Source: Aquisphaera insulae (lineage in GTDB: Bacteria; Planctomycetota; Planctomycetia; Isosphaerales; Isosphaeraceae). Taken from it: DNA of 64,000 nt. The translations under genes were made by a program, and so were the position numbers. Positions 42,482 to 51,117 of this stretch are shown piece by piece. The notes under the pieces were generated by a model. It made no database searches, was not told where the DNA came from, and saw only the letters and a list, made by a program, of their open reading frames with translations. The stretch's first letter is position 1. Each line of letters begins with the position of its first letter. The stretch spans positions 1 through 64,000 of the forward strand of contig NZ_JAALJH010000019.1 in NCBI RefSeq assembly GCF_011064615.1, in the 5' to 3' direction.

Positions 42482-42536
42482 GCAAGTCCTAAGCAATTGC
42501 TGGGCTAGCGCGATCCTATCGTAGGAACACACGTCG

Positions 42537-43556
42537 ATGAAAGTGGAGAACGGGATCTGGACCGTGCAGGACTTCCTTGACCGCAAGGGCGAGATCAATC
42601 CGAAACCGCAGTACCAGCGTGGGGAGGTTTGGAAGCTGCCTGAAAAGCAGCTGCTAATCGACTCGATCTTGAACGGCTTTGACATCCCCAAAATCTACCT
42701 GAACAAGATCTCTTCGAGTCTTCAGTATGAGTACGATGTTGCGGATGGGCAGCAACGGCTGATCGCAATCTGGAATTTCTGCGAGAACGAATACCAATTA
42801 GGCGTCAATTCGCGCCTTGGCCCTAGCAGATCTGGCCATGCCTTCAAAGATCTCAAGAAAGCTGATCGAGACAAAATTCTCGCGTTCAAACTCGTGACTG
42901 CCGTGGTGACGGGTGCGACGAGCGATGAAATCCGAGAACTATTCTCTAGGCTTCAGAAGGGACAGCGGCTTACTCCGGCTGAATTCCGCAACAGCATGCC
43001 TAGCGTTCTAGGCGATATAATTCGCGCAATGGCGGCAACGCAACCATTCTTCCAGAGGGGGGACTTCGATCCCTCCCGTTATAAAACGGACGACCTCATT
43101 GCGCACCTATTCGCACTCGAGCTATACGACGCGAAGCGGGACTTGAAGGCCCCTACGCTCGAGCTGATGTATCGCGAGCACGCCGCAGGCGCTCCACAGG
43201 AGGTCCTGCAAAAGGTCAACCAGATCCTGGCTTTCATGGACCAAATGCAAGACGCCAGGCCAGGATGCATCAACACAAAATGGGGGCTAGTAGACCTCTA
43301 CTGGCTCATGTCAAAGCATCTAGAACACCTCCCGCAGCCGGTCGATCTCGCCGACCGTTATCTGGCTTTTGAACAGCTTCGGAAGCGATATAACGCAGAT
43401 CCATCCCCCCTCATCGAAGGGGAAAGCGACAAAGAACGCAGATCTATCTATGACTACATTATTGCATTCAAGACTTCCGGAGGTATTCCCAGCAACATTA
43501 CCACACGACATCGCGTTTTCAGCGATCGCTTTGTGACAAAGACCAAACGGAAGTAG
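42537..43556 (+). CDS. DUF262 domain protein (GmrS-like, no nuclease domain)
   Basis: 339 residues. It begins with the DUF262 fold: PQYQRGEVWKLPEKQLLIDS (QR motif near 27) and the DGQQRL motif at 70-75, which in the GmrSD family forms the nucleotide-hydrolysing site. The helical second half (MYREHAAGAPQEVLQKVNQI) carries no DUF1524 HNH motif, so it should lack endonuclease activity by itself. Base composition is noticeably more AT-rich than the ATPase gene. It lies 55 bases after the ATPase and 41 before the SIR2 gene, within one probable operon. A sensor or switch role triggered by nucleotide or modified DNA is inferred. Confidence 0.8.
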   Translation: MKVENGIWTVQDFLDRKGEINPKPQYQRGEVWKLPEKQLLIDSILNGFDIPKIYLNKISSSLQYEYDVADGQQRLIAIWNFCENEYQLGVNSRLGPSRSGHAFKDLKKADRDKILAFKLVTAVVTGATSDEIRELFSRLQKGQRLTPAEFRNSMPSVLGDIIRAMAATQPFFQRGDFDPSRYKTDDLIAHLFALELYDAKRDLKAPTLELMYREHAAGAPQEVLQKVNQILAFMDQMQDARPGCINTKWGLVDLYWLMSKHLEHLPQPVDLADRYLAFEQLRKRYNADPSPLIEGESDKERRSIYDYIIAFKTSGGIPSNITTRHRVFSDRFVTKTKRK

Positions 43557-43597
43557 GATGAACTCGAGGACCCGATTCGAGAGGCGGAGACGTCCTG

Positions 43598-44452
43598 ATG
43601 CCCTTACTCGACGCCATTCCAGAAGAGCTGATCGCCGCCTTCAACGATGGCAGGGGAGCGCTTTTCGCTGGGGCAGGCCTTTCCATCGCCTCGGGCTTCC
43701 CGAACTGGCCTGGTCTACTCCTCCACCTCATCGAAAGAGGGACGAAAAACAACTATTTCCCGAAGAAAAAGGCTACCGAGCTCAAGAAACTCGTCAACAA
43801 AGACAAGCGCCTCTTGATGGTAGCCCAAGAGATTTCAGACCTATACGGCGACGCCGCATTCAGGGATGAGATTGCCAAACTATTCGAAGACGACACAAAG
43901 TCGCCCAACAGCATCCACCTCGAGTTGCCGCTACTGCCACTCTGTCTCATTGTCACTACAAATTATGACAACTTGCTCGAACGAGCATACGCGACGGTCC
44001 ATCCTGGGAAAATTCCCTCTTCGTACACGCACGAAGATGCTCCCGACTTTGCAGATGCGCTATGGAGGGGGAAGTTCTTCATCCTGAAAGCTCATGGAGA
44101 CTCGAAGCGCAAGAGCCGAATGATCATCACGGAACGCGATTACCGAAACATCATCCACTCTTCGAGGGGCTATCGCTCAGTGCTGTCTGCAATTTTCACA
44201 ACAAAAACCGTCCTATTCCTCGGTGTCTCGCTCTCCGACCCCGAGATCCAACTGCTGCTTGGCTACCTTCATGATGCGTTCCACGGCAGCGGCCAATATC
44301 ACTATGCGTTGGTGTCTAAGGAGGAGTTTTCGGATACGGATGCAAACCGATGGCGGAATGATTTCAAGGTACGCTGTATCAGGTACTCGCCAACAGCGGG
44401 CCACCCCGAAGTGCTGGAGTTCGTGAAGCAGCTCCCACATCCGAAACCATGA
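43598..44452 (+). CDS. SIR2-like domain protein, candidate NADase effector
   Basis: 284 residues, essentially one SIR2-like domain. NAD-binding and catalytic features are in order: LFAGAGLSIASGFPNW (GAGLS 25-29), IVTTNYDNLLERA (120-124), FILKAHGD with the catalytic His at 166, and VLFLGVSLSDPEIQLLLGYL (209-222). It lacks the zinc-binding cysteines of protein deacetylase sirtuins, as do the SIR2 NADases of Thoeris, DSR and pAgo-linked systems. NAD depletion on phage sensing is the likely output, an inference from the family. It is AT-richer than the host genes and sits mid-operon between DUF262 and the PAPS-reductase gene. Confidence 0.82.
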   Translation: MPLLDAIPEELIAAFNDGRGALFAGAGLSIASGFPNWPGLLLHLIERGTKNNYFPKKKATELKKLVNKDKRLLMVAQEISDLYGDAAFRDEIAKLFEDDTKSPNSIHLELPLLPLCLIVTTNYDNLLERAYATVHPGKIPSSYTHEDAPDFADALWRGKFFILKAHGDSKRKSRMIITERDYRNIIHSSRGYRSVLSAIFTTKTVLFLGVSLSDPEIQLLLGYLHDAFHGSGQYHYALVSKEEFSDTDANRWRNDFKVRCIRYSPTAGHPEVLEFVKQLPHPKP

Positions 44453-44497
44453 CCGCCGTCGCGGCCTACACCGGGAACGCCCCAGGAGCTCCGCCAC

Positions 44498-45301
44498 ATG
44501 TCAAAAGTTCGCCACATCCTGTCTCTCTCCGGCGGTAAGGACAGCACCGCCCTAGCCATCTACATGCGCGATAAGGTCCCGGACATGGAGTACGTCTTCT
44601 GTGACACGGACAAGGAGCTGCCCGAGACGTATGAATATCTGACGAAGTTGGAATACTTCCTGGGCAAGAGGATCACCCGGCTCACCGACGGCGGCGGCTT
44701 CGATCACTGGCTGAAGGTCTACGGGGGATACCTCCCGTCTTCGCGTATGCGGTGGTGCACCCGCATGCTGAAGATCAAGCCTTTCGAAAAGTATGTCGGT
44801 GACGACAACGTGATGATGTATGTTGGCATTCGCGCAGACGAGGACCGAAGTGCCTACGTCTCCTCCAAGCCCAACATCACGCCGGTCCTGCCCTTCAAGG
44901 ACGACGGGATCGACATGGAAGGCGTGCGCCGGATCCTCGACGAGAGCGGCGTAGGCCTGCCCTCCTACTACGAGTGGCGGACCAGGTCCGGGTGTTACTT
45001 CTGCTTCTTTCAGCGGAAGGCCGAGTGGGTCGGGCTGCTCGAAAAACACCCGGACCTCTACGAGGCGGCCAAGGAATACGAGAAGTTCGATTCTGTGACC
45101 GGGGACCGCTACACCTGGACACAGAAGGAATCCCTTGAGGAACTTGCCAGCCCCGAGCGCGTCGCCGAAATTAAGGAGAAGCACAAGAAGGCGTTAGAGA
45201 CGAAGCAGCAGCGGCGGGCAAACCTCCCACTCCTTGAGGTGCTGAACGAGGTTCTCGAAGACGAGAACGACGACGAGCCCTGCCACTTCTGCCACGTTTG
45301 A
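44498..45301 (+). CDS. PAPS-reductase-family (DndC/BrxP-like) ATP pyrophosphatase
   Basis: 267 residues. The PP-loop SGGKDS (11-16) near the N-terminus, VFCDTDKELPETYEY and TRMLKIKPFEKYV are the PAPS reductase / DndC hallmarks. Cysteines at 87, 166 and 169 (SGCYFCFFQRKAEW) could hold an iron-sulfur cluster as in DndC; a second pair, CHFCHV, ends the protein. DndC activates DNA for sulfur insertion, and a similar protein (BrxP) marks type 4 BREX. At 267 residues it is shorter than typical DndC. No cysteine desulfurase (DndA/IscS) is nearby, so sulfur would have to come from a host enzyme. The role in modification is inferred. Confidence 0.82.
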   Translation: MSKVRHILSLSGGKDSTALAIYMRDKVPDMEYVFCDTDKELPETYEYLTKLEYFLGKRITRLTDGGGFDHWLKVYGGYLPSSRMRWCTRMLKIKPFEKYVGDDNVMMYVGIRADEDRSAYVSSKPNITPVLPFKDDGIDMEGVRRILDESGVGLPSYYEWRTRSGCYFCFFQRKAEWVGLLEKHPDLYEAAKEYEKFDSVTGDRYTWTQKESLEELASPERVAEIKEKHKKALETKQQRRANLPLLEVLNEVLEDENDDEPCHFCHV

Positions 45302-45449
45302 GCGAGTAGCAGCCGTCCCCGGCGAGTACCAGGCCCGACACCTGTCGCGTATCCTGGAACTCGGCATTTTTAAATGCGAAGGACTCACGCCCACGGTCGT
45401 ACGGGAGTCGGGCGCATTCAGGCTTCTAACCTTCTCAGCGAGACGCAAC

Positions 45450-47747
45450 ATGGCCAGCCTCCTCGAGATTTCCAAGTCCTTCGAAACGCGAAGCGAGACG
45501 ATCTCGGATTTCTTCGAGCAGGCGGGCCTAGCCTACTACATCCCGCTTTATCAGCGCGAATACAGCTGGGATGCCGTGAACGTCAATCAGCTCATGGAGG
45601 ACATCTGCCGGGGCGTCACTAACCTCATCGACGACCCTGGGACGATCCACTTCATGGGGGCCGTGATCCTCCTGCGGGAGAACGACGTCGCGAGGAACAT
45701 CCAGCCTCAGGACCACAGGGCACTTCCCGTCGCCATCGACAACGTCATCGACGGCCAGCAACGGATAACGACCTTGGCGCTACTCGCCTGCGTCCTGTAT
45801 CAGAGGATTTACGAGCTCGTCCGCAAGCTGCCCAAGGACGAGGTCTACGACGGCCTCCGCGAAGAGGCCAAGATAAGGACCTCGCTCCTTCTGAACATGT
45901 TCTCCGAGGACCTGAAGCGGGGATATCCGTCGCGGAAGCCCATCGTCATCCGGGGGTCCGTAGACGGATGGGCGCTCAGCGATCCGACCGACGCGAGCTA
46001 CAAGTCGGACTTCTCCAAGTACATTGCGAAGGTGATTCGCGCAATTTCGGAAGCCGAGAAATCCGGGGGGGTAGCCTCCTTCCCGGCCCGGCCCAAGAGC
46101 AGCCTGGTCGGCAGCAATCTCAGGCTCATGTTGCAATGGCTGAAGCGGGTGGAGGACTCACACGAGGAGGACGGGAATGAAGACGACGAAGAGTTCTTCC
46201 CGACCGCCTGGTCTATCCTCGAAAAGATCGAGCAGCGGCACGTGTGGAGCTACGATCGCCCGGAGCTGAAGTCGATCGTCACCAATCGAAGCGACCCCTT
46301 GACCAAGCACGAGAAAATCGTTTGCTCGCTCGTTCAATTGTTCTCCTTCTGCCATTTCCTTTTCCGTTGCTGCTGCCTGACGCTCATCAAGCCCGTGAGG
46401 GAGACCTGGGCATTCGACATGTTCCAGTCCCTCAACGCGACCGGGACGCCACTCACGGCCGTCGAGACCTTCAAGCCCCTCGTCGTCAACAAGTTCGGCG
46501 GAACCTTCAAGGGCTCCGCGGCGGAGGGCAACCTGCAGCGCGTCGACAAACTCCTCGACGCATTCAAGTCGGCTGTGCAAAAGGGGAAGCTGACGAACGA
46601 GGTGCTCACGACCTTCGCGCTCGCCTACGACGGGTCTAAGCTGGGGAAGCAGTTCAGCGTCCAGCGAGCCAAACTCATCCAGTGGTTCAACGCCTGCGAG
46701 ACCCAGGAAGCGAGAGACGAGTTCCTGCGGATCTTCGGCGACCTGGCCGACTACTGGCTGCGGATCGTCCAGTTCGACCGCAGCAAGCCCCAGCCGCTCA
46801 ACGAGCTGACCGACAGCACCGAGGCGCCCCTTGCCACGCTCTGCTGCCTCTACCTTCAGGACGCCGGCCACCGGATGGCGAACACCATCTTGAGCCGGTT
46901 CTATTCGCCCGTCTTGCGCGAGGAAGAGGGGGCGGTGGACGACTTCGTCGCCGCCTCCGAGGCGGTCGCGGCCTTCTTCACGCTCTGGCGATCGTCCCAC
47001 TCCAACCGAGGCCTGGATGACGTCTATCGCGTGCTCATGAGGGGAGCAGCGACCGAGCCGGCCTTCAGCTGGAAGTCGGACGTGAGACCGACCGTCGGCT
47101 CACTCAAGTCCTTCTTTCGCGCGAAGCTTGCGGAGAAGGGCATCGCCGCGAAGGCCGACTGGATGCCTCGCGCCCAGGAGTATTGCAGCTACGACCACGC
47201 GACCTCTGTCTGCAAGTTCATGCTGCTGATATGCGCCCACGACACGATGGCCGATCCCGCCGAACCGGGCCTGATGAAGGCCGCGAAGGCGGGCACTTCG
47301 CCGAACTACCTGAGGCCGGAGAGCTGGGTGTCGCTCGACTTCAACAGCATCGAGCATGTCGCCCCTCGGAGCCAATCCGGAACGGCCTGGGACGCGGCGT
47401 TCTACGAGCTCGACCGGGTCCATCGCATCGGCAACCTCAGCCTCCTGCCGACCGAGATCAACTGCTCGGCGAGCAACCGCGGCTGGGCCGAGAAGCTGAT
47501 CTACTATAAGCACCTCGCGGAACCCGACCTGGACGCCACGAAAGAACTATCCCAGGAGGCGGAGTCCCTTGGGATCGCCCTCTCCGACAGCACTATCACC
47601 ATGCTCAGGGAAGCCACTCACAAGCACCACATCGTCCCCCTGGTCAACATTCCGACCACCGGGGTCTGGGATTGGGCCTTCGTCGAGCGGCGCACCGAAC
47701 GGATCTGCAGCCTCACCTGGGACCGATTGTGGCCGTGGCTGGCTTGA
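45450..47747 (+). CDS. GmrSD-like DUF262-DUF1524 protein
   Basis: 765 residues. The DUF262 half has IPLYQREYSWD (QR motif near 35) and IDGQQRITTLALLA (from about 100). A long helical middle follows. The C-terminal DUF1524 His-Me-type nuclease region shows SIEHVAPRSQSGTAWD, with the catalytic His at about 635, then RIGNLSLLPTEINCSASNRGW with the Asn expected near 655. GmrSD enzymes are type IV, modification-dependent, NTP-stimulated endonucleases. In this setting it may cut DNA lacking, or carrying, the island's own modification. The gap of 148 bases after the PAPS-reductase gene could hold a separate promoter. It is a fused counterpart of the nuclease-less DUF262 protein upstream. Confidence 0.85.
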   Translation: MASLLEISKSFETRSETISDFFEQAGLAYYIPLYQREYSWDAVNVNQLMEDICRGVTNLIDDPGTIHFMGAVILLRENDVARNIQPQDHRALPVAIDNVIDGQQRITTLALLACVLYQRIYELVRKLPKDEVYDGLREEAKIRTSLLLNMFSEDLKRGYPSRKPIVIRGSVDGWALSDPTDASYKSDFSKYIAKVIRAISEAEKSGGVASFPARPKSSLVGSNLRLMLQWLKRVEDSHEEDGNEDDEEFFPTAWSILEKIEQRHVWSYDRPELKSIVTNRSDPLTKHEKIVCSLVQLFSFCHFLFRCCCLTLIKPVRETWAFDMFQSLNATGTPLTAVETFKPLVVNKFGGTFKGSAAEGNLQRVDKLLDAFKSAVQKGKLTNEVLTTFALAYDGSKLGKQFSVQRAKLIQWFNACETQEARDEFLRIFGDLADYWLRIVQFDRSKPQPLNELTDSTEAPLATLCCLYLQDAGHRMANTILSRFYSPVLREEEGAVDDFVAASEAVAAFFTLWRSSHSNRGLDDVYRVLMRGAATEPAFSWKSDVRPTVGSLKSFFRAKLAEKGIAAKADWMPRAQEYCSYDHATSVCKFMLLICAHDTMADPAEPGLMKAAKAGTSPNYLRPESWVSLDFNSIEHVAPRSQSGTAWDAAFYELDRVHRIGNLSLLPTEINCSASNRGWAEKLIYYKHLAEPDLDATKELSQEAESLGIALSDSTITMLREATHKHHIVPLVNIPTTGVWDWAFVERRTERICSLTWDRLWPWLA

Positions 47748-47881
47748 CGCTGAGGGACTTGGCGGACATCGGGGACAGACTTGCGCGTTGGCAAAGTCTT
47801 GCCTATCATTCCGATGGGAGAACGTCGCAAACCATCTCTTGTCGTCTATGTACGTCGCGGCGATCAATCGGAACTGAAACG

Positions 47882-48523
47882 ATGGGTCCAGATACCACCC
47901 GGCGCTATTACGAAGGCTCGTCAGACGCCTACTTCTTGCAGACTTGCGAGCGGGATTTATCGTCCTATTGGGCGATGTTCGAGGCCCATCTCAAGCCGGG
48001 ATCAGCCATCATCGACCTAGGTTGTGGTTCCGGCCGCGATCTGAAACGCTTCGCCAAGGGCGGACACCGGCCGGTCGGGATTGACTATTCGTTGCCCCTC
48101 CTCGGATTGGCGGCTCGATTCTCCGGACAGGCGACCGTGCTAGGGAACATTCGGCTCGTCCCGTTCAGGGCGGAAGCTTTCGACGCTGCCTGGGCGATGG
48201 CGTCTCTCTTGCACCTTCCGCGTAGTGCCATCGGCCGAGCACTTCGGCAAATCGCGGCCTGCCTGAAACCTGGGGCTCCACTGTTCGCGGGGCTCAAACT
48301 AGGTATTGGGGAGGAAACGGATTCGCTCGGAAGGTTCACCACGTTCTATGCGGCCGATGAATGGAGCGACATCCTGGCTGAATCCAATTTCTCCGTTTAT
48401 GATCTACAAATAGATATAGAGCGGCGCCGTCTGGCTGACGGCGGCTTTCAGGAAATCCCATGGATCGCTAGCCTGGCGATCGTCAGGTCGGGGTCGATGA
48501 GGCGTTCGCATCTACCCGCGTGA
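47882..48523 (+). CDS. Class I SAM-dependent methyltransferase
   Basis: 213 residues, a minimal Rossmann methyltransferase. Motif I is AIIDLGCGSGRDLKRFA (43-59); motif II region GIDYSLPLLGLAA; acidic segment AFDAAWAMASLLHLP takes the place of motif IV and has no DPPY/NPPY, so it is not an obvious N6-adenine or N4-cytosine DNA methylase. A small-molecule, protein or tRNA substrate is as likely as DNA. ATG 47882 is preferred because the frame upstream overlaps the nuclease gene in shadow-like composition. Its 3' end overlaps the convergent membrane protein gene by 41 bases. Confidence 0.75.
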   Translation: MGPDTTRRYYEGSSDAYFLQTCERDLSSYWAMFEAHLKPGSAIIDLGCGSGRDLKRFAKGGHRPVGIDYSLPLLGLAARFSGQATVLGNIRLVPFRAEAFDAAWAMASLLHLPRSAIGRALRQIAACLKPGAPLFAGLKLGIGEETDSLGRFTTFYAADEWSDILAESNFSVYDLQIDIERRRLADGGFQEIPWIASLAIVRSGSMRRSHLPA

Positions 48524-49388
48524 GGGAAGCAATCTCGCACTGAATCTGCCCTACTTTCGCTGTGATCTTCGGGTCGAGTTCGCGCGGGTAGACGTGTTCT
48601 TGGTACTTCTCGGGTTCCCCCTTAAGCAGGCCTTTGTGTGCAAGCCTGAGAATCCTATAGTGCGTTGTCGCCTTGCCGAGTAGCGGTTGGATGTCCTCAT
48701 CGACGAGGCCCGAGGATTTGAGAATTAAGTTCTCTGTCTCCTCGCCAATCTTGATGATTTCGTCGAGCAGGACCTTGTCGTTGCCTTCGAACTGAACCCC
48801 CGACAGCAACGCCGTAAGTGTGCGGAAACTCGCAGGATCCCGCTGGCGAGAACGGAACACATTGTACAACAGATTGCTAGTGTTCCGGAGCTGAACGAGC
48901 GGGCCGTAGAATGTGTCTAGCTTCGTCTGCAGCGCCTTCGCCCTTTCGTTTCTCACGTTCTGGCGAAGCTGAGTGAGCGTCATCGATCGACTGATGCTTA
49001 CGGCACGGTTGGACATGAAGAGAGCCGCCAACGCCGCGAGAGCGCTCAAGAGGCTCGCAACATCCTTGGTTGTCCACGCGGATGAGTCGTCGGTCTTCTT
49101 CGCCAGTCTGTCGATCGTCTCCTGGAGCCGGTCGAGCCTGGTCTGCATTGCCTGAGTCGGATCTGCCCCCGGGGCGGCAGGCGAGCCTGTCGGTTGAGGA
49201 GTGACGGCTTGTGGTTTCGCGTCTCCATCCTTCGACGTCGGTCGCACAACCGGCTCGGAGGGAGCGACCACGGCGGGCTTGACGGGGGCGGCAGCATCCT
49301 GAGCCCAAATTCGCGAACCCCCGAAAAACGCCAGGAACCAGATGGCGCAAACCAATGAGCAACAAGGCCCTACGTTAGAGTTCCGCAT
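48483..49388 (-). CDS. Exported or membrane protein with coiled-coil and one internal transmembrane segment
   Basis: 301 residues. Signal peptide ending at about RIWAQ, a Pro/Ala/Val-rich linker (about 30-75), a short helix MQTRLDRLQETIDRLAKK likely to form a coiled coil, then a transmembrane segment (VASLLSALAALAALFMSN) and a cytoplasmic-type helical domain (LRQNVRNERAKALQTKLDTF to the end). No enzyme motif is recognised. It converges on the methyltransferase gene with a 41-base coding overlap. It could be a planctomycete membrane protein at the island border, or part of the island; the opposite orientation argues for the former. Confidence 0.6.
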   Translation of the reverse strand: MRNSNVGPCCSLVCAIWFLAFFGGSRIWAQDAAAPVKPAVVAPSEPVVRPTSKDGDAKPQAVTPQPTGSPAAPGADPTQAMQTRLDRLQETIDRLAKKTDDSSAWTTKDVASLLSALAALAALFMSNRAVSISRSMTLTQLRQNVRNERAKALQTKLDTFYGPLVQLRNTSNLLYNVFRSRQRDPASFRTLTALLSGVQFEGNDKVLLDEIIKIGEETENLILKSSGLVDEDIQPLLGKATTHYRILRLAHKGLLKGEPEKYQEHVYPRELDPKITAKVGQIQCEIASLTRVDANASSTPT

Positions 49389-49552
49389 AGTTGGCAGTCC
49401 AAAGAGAAGTACGCAGGCGGAACCAGACCCCGAAAGCCGGCCCATGGAGTGACGAATCTAACCGCCCCTATCGAGGTAATCAATCCGCGGAATTTCTAGC
49501 TAGGAAGTCGCTTGCGCTTCGAGACCTCGACTCCTTTGCTGCTCGAATACCC

Positions 49553-49656
49553 GCAATCAGCAATCAGCAGCAATCAGTGGCCAGCAATCAGTGGCCACGC
49601 ACCCAAGATATGGAGCAATCAGTGGCCACGCAATCAGTGGCCACGCACCCAAGATA
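49553..49656. repeat. Short tandem repeat, unit CAATCAGTGGCCA with CCACGCACCCAAGATA
   Basis: Four copies of CAATCAGTGGCCA start at 49571, 49585, 49616 and 49631. Two copies of CCACGCACCCAAGATA lie at 49595-49610 and 49641-49656, and shorter CAATCAG units precede them. The pattern looks like slippage or unequal exchange products. Spacing is too short and irregular for CRISPR. The rest of 49389-49764 shows no gene. Confidence 0.7.
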
Positions 49657-49764
49657 GGAAAGCTGGAGAGGTGGGAGGAAATGCCGGCCTTGAAGAGTGC
49701 GGGCCTCGCGGTCTGAACGCGGCTCGATCCCGCCCGAGACCACCGGGGGCCCGACGGCTCGGCG

Positions 49765-50016
49765 GTGTTCGTCTGCTCGGACACGTCGGACGGTCGCGTT
49801 GAGCGTCTCCATCTCGACCGGAGCGGCATCCGCGTCCCCCAGTCCTTGACCGAGCTGCCGCCGCGCGAGCTGCTCGAGAAGACCCTCCACGAGTCCGTCC
49901 GCCGGGCTCGCGAACGGCTGTCGATCGAAGGCCGGCAGACTCCGGCCGATGATCCGCGGGACCGCCCCACGCCGGCGCGGTCGACGAGGAAGCCGCCGAA
50001 GAGGCGGCGGCCATGA
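49765..50016 (+). CDS. Small basic protein of unknown function (uncertain)
   Basis: 83 residues from GTG 49765. The first 55 residues have a natural composition and two amphipathic helices (PRELLEKTLHESVRRARERL), while the tail is Arg/Pro/Lys-rich (STRKPPKRRRP). No family is recognised and no ribosome-binding site is evident. It could be a remnant of a longer gene: the same frame is open back to 49720 without a start codon. The spacer to the next start (50017-50250) shows nothing else. Confidence 0.35.
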   Translation: MFVCSDTSDGRVERLHLDRSGIRVPQSLTELPPRELLEKTLHESVRRARERLSIEGRQTPADDPRDRPTPARSTRKPPKRRRP

Positions 50017-50250
50017 CCCCCGGCGCCTTCCACCTCGGGATCGTCGACGCTCCGATCTTAAGACGGAGCCGAGGGCACCGCCCGACTTGCCGCCCTCGAA
50101 CTCGATTTTCCGGATTCGTGAAACTGGCCGGCGTCTTTTCGGGATTGTATTGAGTAGACGTTGCGCGGCGCCGCGAGCGACTGCGCGCGCGCTCCGTGTT
50201 TCGATCGATCGACCCCAGGGCATGACATCCCGACGCGGAGGCTTCCGACG

Positions 50251-50525
50251 ATGACGACTGAAGCCCAGATTGAGGGGAACGGGCGAGACGGACGACCGGG
50301 GACCCAACCACCGACGAGGTGGGGACGCACCGGGGACGTCCTCGACGCCGAGGCCGCGCACGCGGAACGGCGTCGGGAGATCGCGGCGATGAAGCGGGAG
50401 CTGAGGGCGATCCTCGAGGAGCTCTGCCGGCTTCGGGCCGAGGCCGAGGACGGGCGAGGCCGGGACGCGACCCGGGACGGACGCGGAGAGACGATTGCGA
50501 CGACTCTGGAAACGCCAGAAATGCG
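50251..50525 (+). pseudogene. Small coiled-coil gene apparently interrupted by a repeat
   Basis: ATG 50251 has GGAGG 9 bases upstream, a good start. The first 90 residues look genuine: a polar N-terminus and a helix HAERRREIAAMKRELRAILE followed by LCRLRAEAEDGRG. From 50526 the frame enters a 100-bp repeat found again at 51118-51217 and continues without a stop through clearly non-coding sequence and across the next gene in the wrong frame. The natural C-terminus is therefore lost or lies elsewhere. The original function is unknown. Confidence 0.4.
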
Positions 50526-50624
50526 CCATCAAAGCCAATCAAAAAAACGCATCGAAGTCCATGATCATTCAGGACTTACGGTCGACGTGCCGGGGACCAC
50601 AACGCGACGAACAAAGCCAATTCG
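50526..50624. repeat. Copy 1 of a ~100-bp direct repeat
   Basis: Begins CCATCAAAGCCAATC and ends AAAGCCAATTCG. It matches 51118-51217 over its length, including GGACTT, CGATCGACG/GGTCGACG and GCCGGGGACCAC. Both copies lie in the same direction, followed by similar GGCGGCGG sequence. The spacer between them has no convincing gene. Confidence 0.7.
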
Positions 50625-51117
50625 CCTCGGGTGGCTGGGCGGCGGCGAAGCGACCCCGCGGCCCGGGGGCCTTCGCCGCGGGCAGGCCATGGCAGGGCGA
50701 AGGCGCTGGCGGAGGGTCGCTTCGCTCCATGGCAGCCACCCGGAAGGGGGGCTGGCCCTCGCCCGCCTCGGGTGGGCGCCGGGATGTCGGAACGAGGCTC
50801 GTCGACCCGGAACGATGCCATCAAGGCGGCATCGTCGCACGATGATGAGAATTCGGCTCCCGAGGATTGACAGTCGGCATGACCACGCAAGCATGGGTGG
50901 CCACGATCGTCAGATCGTGGATTGGACGGGCGAAGCCTCAAGCCTCGCACGTCAGTGCGATCCACGGGGCAGGCTGTCGCTCGCTCGAAGGCGGTCCGGC
51001 TTACGCCGGAAGCTGGAGGGCTGCGCCCCGTCCGAACCACCCGCTCACGCGGATGGTCACCCGTCCGAAAAGCTCGCGCAGGACTGTCAATCCGTGGCTT
51101 TCGCATTCGGGATGGTG
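50625..51117. other. Spacer between the two 100-bp repeats, no gene recognised
   Basis: Open frames here are in shadow-like composition on both strands. A further short ATGCCATCAAGGC segment at about 50814 resembles the start of the 100-bp repeat, suggesting a third, degenerate copy. Confidence 0.4.

Noticed and set aside
47781..48020. 79-residue open frame overlapping the second methyltransferase
   Set aside because: Its start has some natural-looking sequence, but it overlaps the well-supported methyltransferase frame and ends in Arg/Ser/Pro-rich shadow sequence.
36337..48523. Calling the island a BREX or Dnd system
   Set aside because: PglZ, BrxL, DndB, DndD, DndE and a cysteine desulfurase are not present; only single components resemble those systems.
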